Positions 26,481 to 34,646 of a stretch of 51,574 nucleotides of DNA are shown here, in pieces. Each line of letters starts with the position of its first letter. Within the stretch, counting starts at the first letter, position 1. Position numbers and translations under genes: made by a program. Origin of the DNA: Betaproteobacteria bacterium (GTDB taxonomy: Bacteria > Pseudomonadota > Gammaproteobacteria > Burkholderiales > SG8-41); the NCBI GenBank assembly GCA_025353085.1, contig JANXRI010000212.1:1-51574 (forward strand), read 5' to 3'. Below the pieces are notes generated by a model. That model was not told the origin of the DNA. It was given only the letters and a program-made list of their open reading frames with translations, and did not search any database.

Positions 26481-27821
26481 ATGGGTGCAGCGCAAACTAT
26501 AGCAGAGAGCGAATCGCGCGGATTGATCACGGCTACGCCTGCGGCGGTGCTGGCCAGCCGCTTGCGCGCGGCACGTGAGCGCACCTTGTCGCTTGCATGC
26601 GACCTCACGGGCGAACAATTGCTGGGGCCGAGGCTGGCGACCGTAAATCCGCCGCTGTGGGAGATTGCGCACCTCGCGTGGTTTCAGGAATATTGGTGCC
26701 TGCGCTATCTCGATGAGAATCATTGCGCGCCCTCGCTGATCCCGACTGCAGACTCGCTTTACGACTCGGCACGGGTGCCGCATGCCACGCGCTGGAATCT
26801 ACCGCTGCTGCCATTGGATGCAGTACTGCGCTTTCTCGATGACGTGCTCACGCGCGTGCTCAAGCGGCTCGAGCGCGAACCTGACAATGCAGGGTTGCGC
26901 TATTTCACCGAACTCGCGGCCGCGCACGAAGAGATGCATTGCGAGGCCTTTACGTACACACGCCAGACTCACGGCTATGGCGCGCCGCATCGCCAAATCA
27001 TGACGAGTCCGCAGGCAAGCGCATGCGTGGGCGATGTGGCGGTGGCGGGCGGAGATTATTTATTGGGTGCAACACCCGTCAATCAATTTGTTTTCGACAA
27101 TGAAAAGTGGGAACACCCGGTCGTTCTTAAGCCGTTCGAGATCGCGCGTGCGGCGGTGAACAATGCTGAGTTCGCCGAGTTTGTCGACGACGGCGGCTAC
27201 GCGAGAGCTGAATGGTGGTGCGAAGCCGGCCGGCAATGGCGTCAAGCGGCCGCCGCACTCGCACCGGTTTACTGGATTGAGCAAGGCGGTGAGTGGTATC
27301 ACCGCGTCTTTGACCAAGTCGTTCCCTTGCCATCTCAGGCAGCCGTCATTCACATAAACTGGTACGAAGCCGACGCCTGGTGCAGGTGGGCTGGCCGCCG
27401 ACTGCCGACTGAGGCCGAGTGGGAACAAGCCGCGGCGACAACTTTACTAAATGCCGGTGGCACTGAAGCTAAGCGCGTATATCCGTGGGGCCATCAGTCG
27501 CCTGACGGCTTACATGCGAATCTCTATGGTGTCTCGGGCTCAGTCGCGCCCGTTGGCGCATTTGAAACCGGCGACAGCGCGTGGGGTTGCCGCCAGATGC
27601 TTGGCAACGTGTGGGAGTGGACTGCCGACTGGTTCACTCCCTATCCGGGTTTCGAACGCGACCCGTACCAGGAATATTCGGAGCCATGGTTCGGGAATCA
27701 TAAGGTGCTGCGTGGCGGGTGCTTTGCAACGACCCCTGCGCTGTTGCGCAACACCTGGCGCAATTTTTATACGCCAGACAGGCGCGACGTGTTCGCCGGC
27801 TTTCGCACGTGCGCCCGATGA
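26481..27821 (+). CDS. senA: SenA/EgtB-type non-heme iron enzyme, probable selenoneine synthase
   Basis: 446 aa. N-terminal DinB-like domain (about 22-180) supplies the iron ligands: H64 in WEIAHLAWFQEYW and H149/H153 in AAHEEMHCEAF, the three-His triad of EgtB sulfoxide synthases. The C-terminal formylglycine-enzyme (SUMF1) domain runs from about 187 to 446, with RLPTEAEWEQAA, LGNVWEWTADWF, VLRGGCF and AGFRTCAR. SenA uses O2 to join a selenosugar to C2 of hercynine; EgtB does the sulfur equivalent. The SenA reading rests on the divergent SenB-type neighbour and on the overall sequence type, so ergothioneine synthesis is the main alternative. Its TGA overlaps the next ATG. Confidence 0.8.
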   Translation: MGAAQTIAESESRGLITATPAAVLASRLRAARERTLSLACDLTGEQLLGPRLATVNPPLWEIAHLAWFQEYWCLRYLDENHCAPSLIPTADSLYDSARVPHATRWNLPLLPLDAVLRFLDDVLTRVLKRLEREPDNAGLRYFTELAAAHEEMHCEAFTYTRQTHGYGAPHRQIMTSPQASACVGDVAVAGGDYLLGATPVNQFVFDNEKWEHPVVLKPFEIARAAVNNAEFAEFVDDGGYARAEWWCEAGRQWRQAAAALAPVYWIEQGGEWYHRVFDQVVPLPSQAAVIHINWYEADAWCRWAGRRLPTEAEWEQAAATTLLNAGGTEAKRVYPWGHQSPDGLHANLYGVSGSVAPVGAFETGDSAWGCRQMLGNVWEWTADWFTPYPGFERDPYQEYSEPWFGNHKVLRGGCFATTPALLRNTWRNFYTPDRRDVFAGFRTCAR

Positions 27822-28612
27822 AGAGGATAGTGTCCGCCGATAACACGCGATTCAGGGCTTTGCTCAAACTTGCGGAATCGTCGCGCGAGCGCAAGACGCT
27901 CGGTTTGTCACTGCTCGACGGCACTCATCTCGTCGCTGCCTATCGCGAACACGTCGGTCTGCCGGATGAGCTGGTCATCAGCGACAGCGGAGCGACGAAT
28001 CCCGAAGTGAAGGCTCTCGTTGAAGCTCTCGCGCCCGTCGCGCCTCTGGTGCTCTCGGCTCAACTTTTTCATCAGCTCTCGACTGTCGCCACGCCAACCG
28101 GCATCCTGGCGGTAGTCAAGACACCGCGGCCGCCAGCCGTGCCCGCGCAACTGGCAGCGTGCGTGCTACTCGAGGATATTCAGGATCCCGGCAATCTCGG
28201 TTCGCTATTGCGTTCAGCGGCTGCCGCGGGCATGGCGCATGTTTTTATTTCAAAGTCGTCGGTTCAGGCGTGGTCGCCGCGCGTGCTGCGGGCCGGCATG
28301 GGCGCGCACTTCATGCTGAAGATTTATGAGCAATGCGATTTGATTGAGCTGGTGCCTACATTGCAGGCACGCGTAATCGCGACCAGCCATCGCGCGCAAA
28401 AGTCGGTGTTCGACACTAATCTGACGGGGCAGGTCGCCTTGATGTTCGGCAACGAGGGCACCGGGTTGTCGACCGAGCTGATGGCGGCTGCACAGGAGGT
28501 CGTTTCGATACCGATGCCGGGGAACGCTGAATCACTGAATATCGCCGCCGCTGCGGCTGTTTGTTTGTTCGAGCGCGTCCGTCAGCAACACGCGGCAAGC
28601 CGGCGTCAATAG
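27818..28612 (+). CDS. TrmH/SpoU-family RNA 2'-O-methyltransferase
   Basis: 264 aa from the ATG at 27818, overlapping the senA stop (ATGA). SPOUT fold signatures are in order: an N-terminal substrate-binding part, then LLEDIQDPGNLGSLLRSAAA (motif 1), LMFGNEGTGLS (motif 2) and IPMPGNAESLNIAAAAAVCLFE (motif 3, knot and SAM site). It should methylate a ribose in rRNA or tRNA; RlmB is close, but the exact site cannot be told. It converges with and overlaps ppsR by 7 bp. Its start has no ribosome-binding site of its own, so it depends on senA translation. Confidence 0.9.
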   Translation: MKRIVSADNTRFRALLKLAESSRERKTLGLSLLDGTHLVAAYREHVGLPDELVISDSGATNPEVKALVEALAPVAPLVLSAQLFHQLSTVATPTGILAVVKTPRPPAVPAQLAACVLLEDIQDPGNLGSLLRSAAAAGMAHVFISKSSVQAWSPRVLRAGMGAHFMLKIYEQCDLIELVPTLQARVIATSHRAQKSVFDTNLTGQVALMFGNEGTGLSTELMAAAQEVVSIPMPGNAESLNIAAAAAVCLFERVRQQHAASRRQ

Positions 28613-29430
28613 ACGCGGCGGACGAGATTCGCCTGCTGCAATATCGTCGTCGCGAGTTCCTCGACCGATTTGCTCGTCACATCCAGGTAGGGAATTCCTT
28701 CCTGGCGCATCAGCGCTTCAGCTTCGCGTACTTCGAATTCACAGTTGGTGCGCGTGGCGTAGGTGCTGCCGGGGCGCCGCTCGTTACGAATTTTTTCCAG
28801 CCGGTCGGGTTTGATGGTGAGACCGAACAGTCGCTTGCGCAGTGACTTGACCTGGCCCGGCAACTGCATGCTGGCAAAATCTTCAGGCACGAGTGGATAG
28901 TTCGCGGCGCGAATGCCAAATTGCATCGCGAGATAGAGGCATGTAGGTGTTTTCCCACAGCGCGACACGCCGACCAAAATCACATCGGCGTCAGCAAGAT
29001 CGCGCGTGGACACTCCGTCATCATGACTGAGTGAATAATTTACCGCTTCCATTCGATGATGATAGTTGGCGAAATCGGTGGCGCTGTGCGAGCGGCCGAC
29101 CGCGTGCGACGCGAGGACGCCGAGTTCTTTTTCCATTGGCAGAATGAATATGTCAAAGCAATCAAGGAACAGTGCGCTAGCGGTGGCGACGACGCTCGAC
29201 AGTTCCTGATTGACTAGCGTGCTGAAAATGAGCGGACGTGTGCCATCTTTGGCGCCCTGGTCATTTATTTGCTTGACGGCAGCATTTGCCTTTTCAATTG
29301 AATCAACGAAGGGCAAAGTCACCTCGTTGAATGACACCATTTCAAACTGCGTGAGCAGACTGTGCCCGAGCATCTCGGCGGTGATGCCGGTGCGGTCGGA
29401 GATGAAAAAGGCAGAGCGCTTTTGCGGCAT
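28606..29430 (-). CDS. ppsR: PEP synthetase regulatory protein (DUF299 kinase/pyrophosphorylase)
   Basis: 274 aa from the ATG at 29430 (MPQKRSAFFISDRTGITAEM); an upstream in-frame ATG at 29505 lies over the pps start and is unlikely. The family P-loop GVSRCGKTPTCL is intact, and SDRTGITAE at the start is the usual DUF299 signature. It inactivates PEP synthase by ADP-dependent phosphorylation and reactivates it by phosphate-dependent removal. Divergent from its target, ppsA. Confidence 0.96.
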   Translation of the reverse strand: MPQKRSAFFISDRTGITAEMLGHSLLTQFEMVSFNEVTLPFVDSIEKANAAVKQINDQGAKDGTRPLIFSTLVNQELSSVVATASALFLDCFDIFILPMEKELGVLASHAVGRSHSATDFANYHHRMEAVNYSLSHDDGVSTRDLADADVILVGVSRCGKTPTCLYLAMQFGIRAANYPLVPEDFASMQLPGQVKSLRKRLFGLTIKPDRLEKIRNERRPGSTYATRTNCEFEVREAEALMRQEGIPYLDVTSKSVEELATTILQQANLVRRVY

Positions 29431-29435
29431 TGCAA

Positions 29436-29487
29436 TGGTCAATGGAAACAGAACCGGTAAAATAGCTTTTTTTGATGCTTTGCACAA
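29436..29487. promoter_or_regulatory. Candidate overlapping divergent promoters of ppsR and ppsA
   Basis: Minus strand: TTGTGC (complement of 29482-29487), 17 bp, TATTTT (complement of 29459-29464), towards ppsR. Plus strand: TGGTCA (29436-29441), 16 bp, TAAAAT (29458-29463), towards ppsA. Both are imperfect; the overlap would make the two promoters compete. Confidence 0.3.
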
Positions 29488-29503
29488 ATTAAATAGGATG
29501 CCC

Positions 29504-31900
29504 ATGAGTAAGGATCAATATGTCATCCCGTTCGAAAACCTTCGCATGCACGACGTCGGACGCGTGGGCGGCAAAAATGCTTCATTAGGAGAAATGATCG
29601 GTCAGCTGGCGGGCGCCGGCGTGCGCGTGCCGGGCGGTTTCGCGACGACGGCGGATGCCTATCGCGAATTTCTCGCTCATGAGGGTCTCGACAATCGCAT
29701 AGAAGAGAAGCTTCGCACGTTGAACGTGGATGATGTCAATGCGCTCGCCGCGGCAGGCGGCGAAATCCGCGCCTGGATTACTGCGCAACCTTTTCCGGGA
29801 CAGCTTGAGCAGGACATCGCCGCCGCCTATGAGACGTTGCAGCACGGCGCGAATGGCGATTTGTCAGTCGCAGTGCGCTCATCGGCGACTGCCGAAGACC
29901 TGCCCGATGCATCGTTCGCCGGCCAGCAGGAAACCTTTCTCAACATTCACGGGCTTTCAAGCGTGCTCGACGCGGTCAAGCACGTGTTTGCATCGCTCTA
30001 CAACGATCGCGCGATTTCCTATCGCGTGCACAAGAATTTCATCCACGCCGATGTCGCATTGTCCGCCGGCATTCAGCGCATGGTGCGCAGCGATCTCGCG
30101 GCGAGCGGCGTCATGTTTACGCTCGATACGGAATCAGGATTCGACCAGGTCGTGTTCATTACGTCTGCCTACGGCCTCGGCGAAACGGTGGTGCAGGGGC
30201 AGGTCAATCCCGATGAGTTTTACGTGTATAAACCGGCGCTGGTTCAAGGCAAAAAATCAATCATCCGCCGAAATCTGGGCTCCAAGGCGCTGCGCATGAC
30301 GTTTACGGATTCGCGCGCTGCTGGTAAATCGGTGCGCACGGACGAAGTGCCCGAGCCCGAGCGGCGCCGTTTTTCGATTAGCGATGCGGACGTCGAGGAG
30401 CTCGCGCGCTCTGCACTCATCATCGAGCAGCACTACAAACGCGCGATGGACATCGAATGGGGCCGCGACGGTATCGACGGCAAACTTTATATTTTGCAGG
30501 CCCGTCCGGAGACCGTTAAAGCAAGCGAGAAAGTCGATACCCTGCGCCGTTACCGGCTTAAGCAGCGGTCTGACGTCCTTGCATCCGGACGTGCAATTGG
30601 CCAACGAGTCGGTTCGGGACCGGTCAAGCTGGTGCAAAGCGCGGCTGAAATGGATCGAGTGCAGCCGGGCGACGTGCTGGTGACGGATATGACCGATCCC
30701 GACTGGGAACCGGTCATGAAGCGCGCATCGGCGATCATCACGAACCGTGGCGGGCGCACCTGTCATGCCGCGATTATCGCGCGCGAACTTGGCATTCCGG
30801 CAGTCGTCGGTTGCGGCGATGCAACTCGCGTGCTGAAAGAAGGGCGATCGGTGACTGTGTCGTGCGCGGAAGGCGATACCGGCTTTGTCTACCGCGGCAT
30901 TCTGGAAGTGGAAGTCATCGACCTTTCGCTTGAGGCAATGCCCAAGGCGCCGCTCAAAATAACGATGAATGTCGGTAACCCGGAACTTGCGTTCGAGTTC
31001 CAGCGCCTGCCCAACGACGGGGTGGGCCTGGCGCGACTCGAGTTCATCATTGCGCGCATGATAGGCGTGCATCCCAAGGCGGTGCTTGCTTATCCGGATT
31101 TGCCCGGCGATCTCAAAATCGCGGTCGAGCAACACGCGGCGGGTTACGCAAACCCAGTCGAGTTTTATGTCGAAAAATTGTGTGAAGGCGTGGTGACTCT
31201 CGGCGCCGCGTTCTGGCCAAAGCCGGTGATCGTGCGCCTGTCGGATTTTAAATCCAACGAATACTCGAGTTTGACCGGCGGCTCCAAATACGAGCCGCAC
31301 GAAGAAAACCCGATGCTGGGTTTTCGCGGCGCGTCGCGCTATATCGCGGCGGCATTCCGCGACTGCTTCGAGCTGGAGTGCCGCGCGATGAAAAAAGTGC
31401 GCGACGAAATGGGCTTGACCAACGTGGAGCTTATGGTGCCGTTCGTGCGCACCGTCGGGGAAGCCAGGCAGGTTATCGAGTTACTGGCCCACAACGGCTT
31501 GAAGCGCGGCGAAAACGGGCTGCGCATAATAATGATGTGCGAGATACCGTCGAACGCGATTCTCGCCGACCAATTCCTCGAGCACTTCGACGGCTTCTCG
31601 ATCGGCTCCAACGACATGACGCAGATGACGCTCGCGCTCGACCGCGACTCAGGGATCATCGCCGAAGGTTTCGACGAGCGTGATCCCGCGGTCAAGCACA
31701 TGCTGCATCTGGCAATCCAGGCCTGCCGCAAGGCGGGCAAGTATGTCGGCATCTGCGGGCAGGGTCCCTCCGACCATCCGGACCTTGCAAAATGGTTGAT
31801 GGAGGAGGGCATCGGCAGCTTGTCACTCAATCCCGACACGGTGGTCGAAACCTGGCTCTATCTCGCGAGCGAAGCGAAGAAATCAGCGACTCCAATATGA
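29504..31900 (+). CDS. ppsA: Phosphoenolpyruvate synthase
   Basis: 798 aa from the ATG at 29504 (MSKDQYVIPFENL), chosen because AGGA at 29495-29498 is correctly spaced; a second ATG at 29498 is too close to it. N-terminal ATP-grasp nucleotide-binding domain, phosphohistidine domain with catalytic H421 in GGRTCHAAIIARE (same number as E. coli), and C-terminal PEP/pyruvate barrel with SIGSNDMTQ and GICGQGPSDHPD. It makes PEP from pyruvate and ATP for gluconeogenesis. Regulated by the adjacent ppsR. Confidence 0.98.
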   Translation: MSKDQYVIPFENLRMHDVGRVGGKNASLGEMIGQLAGAGVRVPGGFATTADAYREFLAHEGLDNRIEEKLRTLNVDDVNALAAAGGEIRAWITAQPFPGQLEQDIAAAYETLQHGANGDLSVAVRSSATAEDLPDASFAGQQETFLNIHGLSSVLDAVKHVFASLYNDRAISYRVHKNFIHADVALSAGIQRMVRSDLAASGVMFTLDTESGFDQVVFITSAYGLGETVVQGQVNPDEFYVYKPALVQGKKSIIRRNLGSKALRMTFTDSRAAGKSVRTDEVPEPERRRFSISDADVEELARSALIIEQHYKRAMDIEWGRDGIDGKLYILQARPETVKASEKVDTLRRYRLKQRSDVLASGRAIGQRVGSGPVKLVQSAAEMDRVQPGDVLVTDMTDPDWEPVMKRASAIITNRGGRTCHAAIIARELGIPAVVGCGDATRVLKEGRSVTVSCAEGDTGFVYRGILEVEVIDLSLEAMPKAPLKITMNVGNPELAFEFQRLPNDGVGLARLEFIIARMIGVHPKAVLAYPDLPGDLKIAVEQHAAGYANPVEFYVEKLCEGVVTLGAAFWPKPVIVRLSDFKSNEYSSLTGGSKYEPHEENPMLGFRGASRYIAAAFRDCFELECRAMKKVRDEMGLTNVELMVPFVRTVGEARQVIELLAHNGLKRGENGLRIIMMCEIPSNAILADQFLEHFDGFSIGSNDMTQMTLALDRDSGIIAEGFDERDPAVKHMLHLAIQACRKAGKYVGICGQGPSDHPDLAKWLMEEGIGSLSLNPDTVVETWLYLASEAKKSATPI

Positions 31901-31919
31901 AGCGGACGCGCGAATTTCA

Positions 31920-31949
31920 TTGAGTGTGACAGTCGATTCGCGCTAGAAT
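31920..31949 (+). promoter_or_regulatory. Candidate sigma-70 promoter for pyrG operon
   Basis: TTGAGT (31920-31925), 18 bp, TAGAAT (31944-31949), predicting a start near 31956 and a short leader of about 16 nt before the pyrG ATG. The only good match in the 71-bp gap after ppsA. Confidence 0.5.
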
Positions 31950-31971
31950 ATGTAAACGGACTAGACATGAA

Positions 31972-33657
31972 ATGACTAAATATATCTTTGTCACAGGCGG
32001 TGTAGTCTCCTCCCTAGGCAAAGGTATCGCTGCCGCCTCCCTCGCCGCCATCCTCGAAACACGCGGCCTCAAAGTCTCGATGTTGAAACTGGATCCCTAC
32101 ATCAATGTGGATCCCGGGACCATGAGTCCCTTCCAGCACGGCGAAGTGTTCGTCACCGATGACGGCGCCGAAACGGATCTCGACCTCGGCCATTACGAGC
32201 GCTTCGTCAGCATTAAAATGGGCAAGCGCAACAACTTTACGACCGGCCAGATCTACGAGAGCGTCATCAAGAAAGAGCGGCACGGCGATTATCTCGGCGG
32301 CACCGTGCAGGTGATTCCGCACATCACCGATGAAATCAAACTCTTTATCGGCCGCGGCGCCGCCGATGCACAAGTGGCGATCGTTGAAATCGGCGGGACG
32401 GTCGGTGACATCGAGTCGCTGCCTTTTCTCGAGGCGATCCGCCAGATGGGAATTGAAATCGGGCGCAACAACGTCTGCTACATACATCTGACGCTCGTGC
32501 CCTTTATCGCTTCGGCTGGCGAGATCAAAACAAAGCCCACCCAGCACTCGGTCAAGGAACTGCGCGAAATAGGTATTCAACCCGACGTGTTGTTGTGCCG
32601 CGCCGACCGCACTCTGCCGGCCGACGAGCGGCGCAAGATCGCGCTGTTCACCAACGTCGAAGTCGGAGCCGTGATATCAGCGGTCGATACCGACTGCATT
32701 TACAAAATCCCGGGCATGCTGCATGAGCAGAATCTCGACGATATCGTTTGCCGCAAGCTGGAATTGACGCCACCAAAGGCCGACCTCTCGGTGTGGGACA
32801 AACTCGTTTATGCGCTCGAGCATCCGACCCGCACGGTTTCAATAGCGCTGGTCGGTAAGTATGTCGATTTGACCGAGTCGTACAAGTCGTTGTCCGAGGC
32901 ATTGATCCATGCGGGCATACACACCGGCGCCAAAATCAATATCAATTACATCGACTCCGAATCGATCGAGCAGAACGGCACCGGCAGCCTTGATAACATG
33001 GACGCCATCCTCGTTCCGGGCGGTTTCGGCAAGCGCGGGGTCGAGGGCAAAATAAAGGCGATTCGGTTCGCGCGCGAGAACAAGTTACCGTATCTCGGGA
33101 TTTGCCTGGGCATGCAGCTGGCAGTGATCGAATTCGCGCGCAATGTGGTTGGCCTCGAAGGTGCGCACAGCACGGAATTCGAGCCGGACACGCCTCATCC
33201 CGTCATCGCGTTGATCACCGAATGGCAGGAGCGCGACGGCCAAGTCGAGCATCGCGACAGGACCTCCAATCTTGGCGGCACCATGCGCCTGGGCGGCCAG
33301 GAATGCTTGCTGAAGGCCGGCAGCACGGTGCGCGAAGTTTACGGCGCCGACCGCATTATCGAGCGGCATCGGCATCGCTACGAAGTCAACAACCATTATC
33401 TGCCGCGCATTGAACTTGGCGGTTTGCGCATGTCCGGCGTCTCGATCAAAGAGCAGTTGTGCGAAATGATCGAATTGCCCACTGAAGGACGGCACGCGCA
33501 CCCGTGGTTCGTCGGTTGCCAGTTCCATCCCGAATTTACCTCAACCCCCCGCAACGGCCATCCGCTGTTCAATGCTTTCGTTCGCGCCGCATTGAGCAAT
33601 GCAAAATCCACCGGCTCGTTTCCCGCCGCAGCGCCGAAGCTGCTGAACATCGCGTAA
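31972..33657 (+). CDS. pyrG: CTP synthase
   Basis: 561 aa, slightly longer than the usual 545, the excess lying at the C terminus. Synthetase domain begins YIFVTGGVVSSLGKGIAAAS with the P-loop; glutaminase domain has the nucleophile C378 in GICLGMQ (E. coli C379) and the His/Glu pair in GCQFHPEF. It aminates UTP to CTP with glutamine. First gene of pyrG-kdsA-eno-ftsB; the ribosome-binding site is weak. Confidence 0.98.
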   Translation: MTKYIFVTGGVVSSLGKGIAAASLAAILETRGLKVSMLKLDPYINVDPGTMSPFQHGEVFVTDDGAETDLDLGHYERFVSIKMGKRNNFTTGQIYESVIKKERHGDYLGGTVQVIPHITDEIKLFIGRGAADAQVAIVEIGGTVGDIESLPFLEAIRQMGIEIGRNNVCYIHLTLVPFIASAGEIKTKPTQHSVKELREIGIQPDVLLCRADRTLPADERRKIALFTNVEVGAVISAVDTDCIYKIPGMLHEQNLDDIVCRKLELTPPKADLSVWDKLVYALEHPTRTVSIALVGKYVDLTESYKSLSEALIHAGIHTGAKININYIDSESIEQNGTGSLDNMDAILVPGGFGKRGVEGKIKAIRFARENKLPYLGICLGMQLAVIEFARNVVGLEGAHSTEFEPDTPHPVIALITEWQERDGQVEHRDRTSNLGGTMRLGGQECLLKAGSTVREVYGADRIIERHRHRYEVNNHYLPRIELGGLRMSGVSIKEQLCEMIELPTEGRHAHPWFVGCQFHPEFTSTPRNGHPLFNAFVRAALSNAKSTGSFPAAAPKLLNIA

Positions 33658-33663
33658 CGCGCC

Positions 33664-33720
33664 GTGAAGCTGTGCGGATTCGAAGTCGGGCTTGACCGAC
33701 CGATCTTTTTAATAGCAGGA
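33664..33720 (+). repeat. Duplicated 5' end of kdsA (copy 1, non-functional)
   Basis: The 57 bases 33664-33720 match 33795-33851, the real kdsA start, at all but four positions (offsets 1, 23, 48 and 57). Copy 1 has GTG in place of ATG and reads Val at codon 8 where copy 2 has Asp. After 57 bases its frame degrades and stops at 33797. The copies are 131 bp apart and out of frame with each other. Copy 1 sits only 6 bp after pyrG, where an ancestral kdsA start would be expected. Confidence 0.85.
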
Positions 33721-33794
33721 GCGGCGCGGACTCGGCGCGCGCAGCGGGGGCGGGTAGCGGCCTTGCGCCTGCGGTGTTCGCCGAAGCGGCACTT

Positions 33795-34646
33795 ATGAAG
33801 CTGTGCGGATTCGAAGACGGGCTTGACCGACCGATCTTTTTGATAGCAGGCCCCTGCGCGATCGAGTCGCGCCAGCTCGCATTCGATACCGCCGGCCAGC
33901 TCAAGGAAATCTGCGAGGCGGTTGGTGTGCCTTTCATTTACAAGTCGTCGTTCGACAAGGCGAACCGCAGCTCGGGCAAATCATTCCGGGGCGTGGGCAT
34001 GGACGAAGGCCTGAAGATTCTTGCCGACGTGAAGGCCCAGATCGGCGTGCCGGTGTTGACCGACATTCACGATATCGAACAAATTAAAACTGTCGCGGCC
34101 GTTGTGGACGTGCTTCAAACGCCGGCGTTCTTGTGCCGCCAAACCGATTTCATTCATGCCGCAGCAAGCGCGGGCAGGCCGGTAAACATCAAGAAGGGCC
34201 AATTCCTGGCGCCCGGCGACATGAAGAATGTCGTCGACAAGGCGCGCGAGGTCAGTAAACAGGACAACATCCTCGTATGCGAGCGCGGTGCGAGCTTCGG
34301 TTACAACAACCTGATTTCAGACATGCGCTCGTTGATGATCATGCGCGACACCGGTTGCCCGGTCGTCTACGACGCCACGCATTCAGTACAGTTGCCGGGC
34401 GGGCAGGGCACATCAAGCGGCGGTCAACGCGAATTTATTCCGGTGTTGGCGCGCGCTGCCGTCGCCAGCGGAATCGCCGGGCTGTTCATGGAAACGCATC
34501 CCAATCCCGCCCAAGCGTTGTCGGACGGTCCCAACGCATGGCCGCTTCAGCACATGAAAGTTTTACTCGAAACCTTGCAGGCGCTCGATGCGCTGGTCAA
34601 GCAGCGCGGATTCGCCGAACAACTAGTCACGGGTCAGGAAAACTAA
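33795..34646 (+). CDS. kdsA: 2-dehydro-3-deoxyphosphooctonate aldolase (KDO-8-phosphate synthase)
   Basis: 283 aa from the ATG at 33795. Family landmarks: FLIAGPCAIESRQLA, KSSFDKANRSS, PVLTDIHD, KKGQFLAPGDMKN, CERGASFGYNNLISDMRS and METHPNP. It condenses PEP with arabinose-5-phosphate to KDO-8-P for LPS core. No good Shine-Dalgarno is seen before this ATG, and the 137 bp to pyrG are unusual for such operons because of the duplicated segment. The frame remains open upstream to 33774 but those codons are not conserved. The TAA overlaps the eno ATG (TAATG). Confidence 0.96.
   Translation: MKLCGFEDGLDRPIFLIAGPCAIESRQLAFDTAGQLKEICEAVGVPFIYKSSFDKANRSSGKSFRGVGMDEGLKILADVKAQIGVPVLTDIHDIEQIKTVAAVVDVLQTPAFLCRQTDFIHAAASAGRPVNIKKGQFLAPGDMKNVVDKAREVSKQDNILVCERGASFGYNNLISDMRSLMIMRDTGCPVVYDATHSVQLPGGQGTSSGGQREFIPVLARAAVASGIAGLFMETHPNPAQALSDGPNAWPLQHMKVLLETLQALDALVKQRGFAEQLVTGQEN

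Noticed and set aside
26481..27821. Assigning the protein to ordinary sulfatase-modifying factor
   Set aside because: The N-terminal DinB-like domain with the three-His iron site is specific to EgtB/SenA-type enzymes.
33664..33797. Possible true start of kdsA at GTG 33664
   Set aside because: The frame stops at 33797 before the conserved catalytic region; the intact gene starts at 33795.
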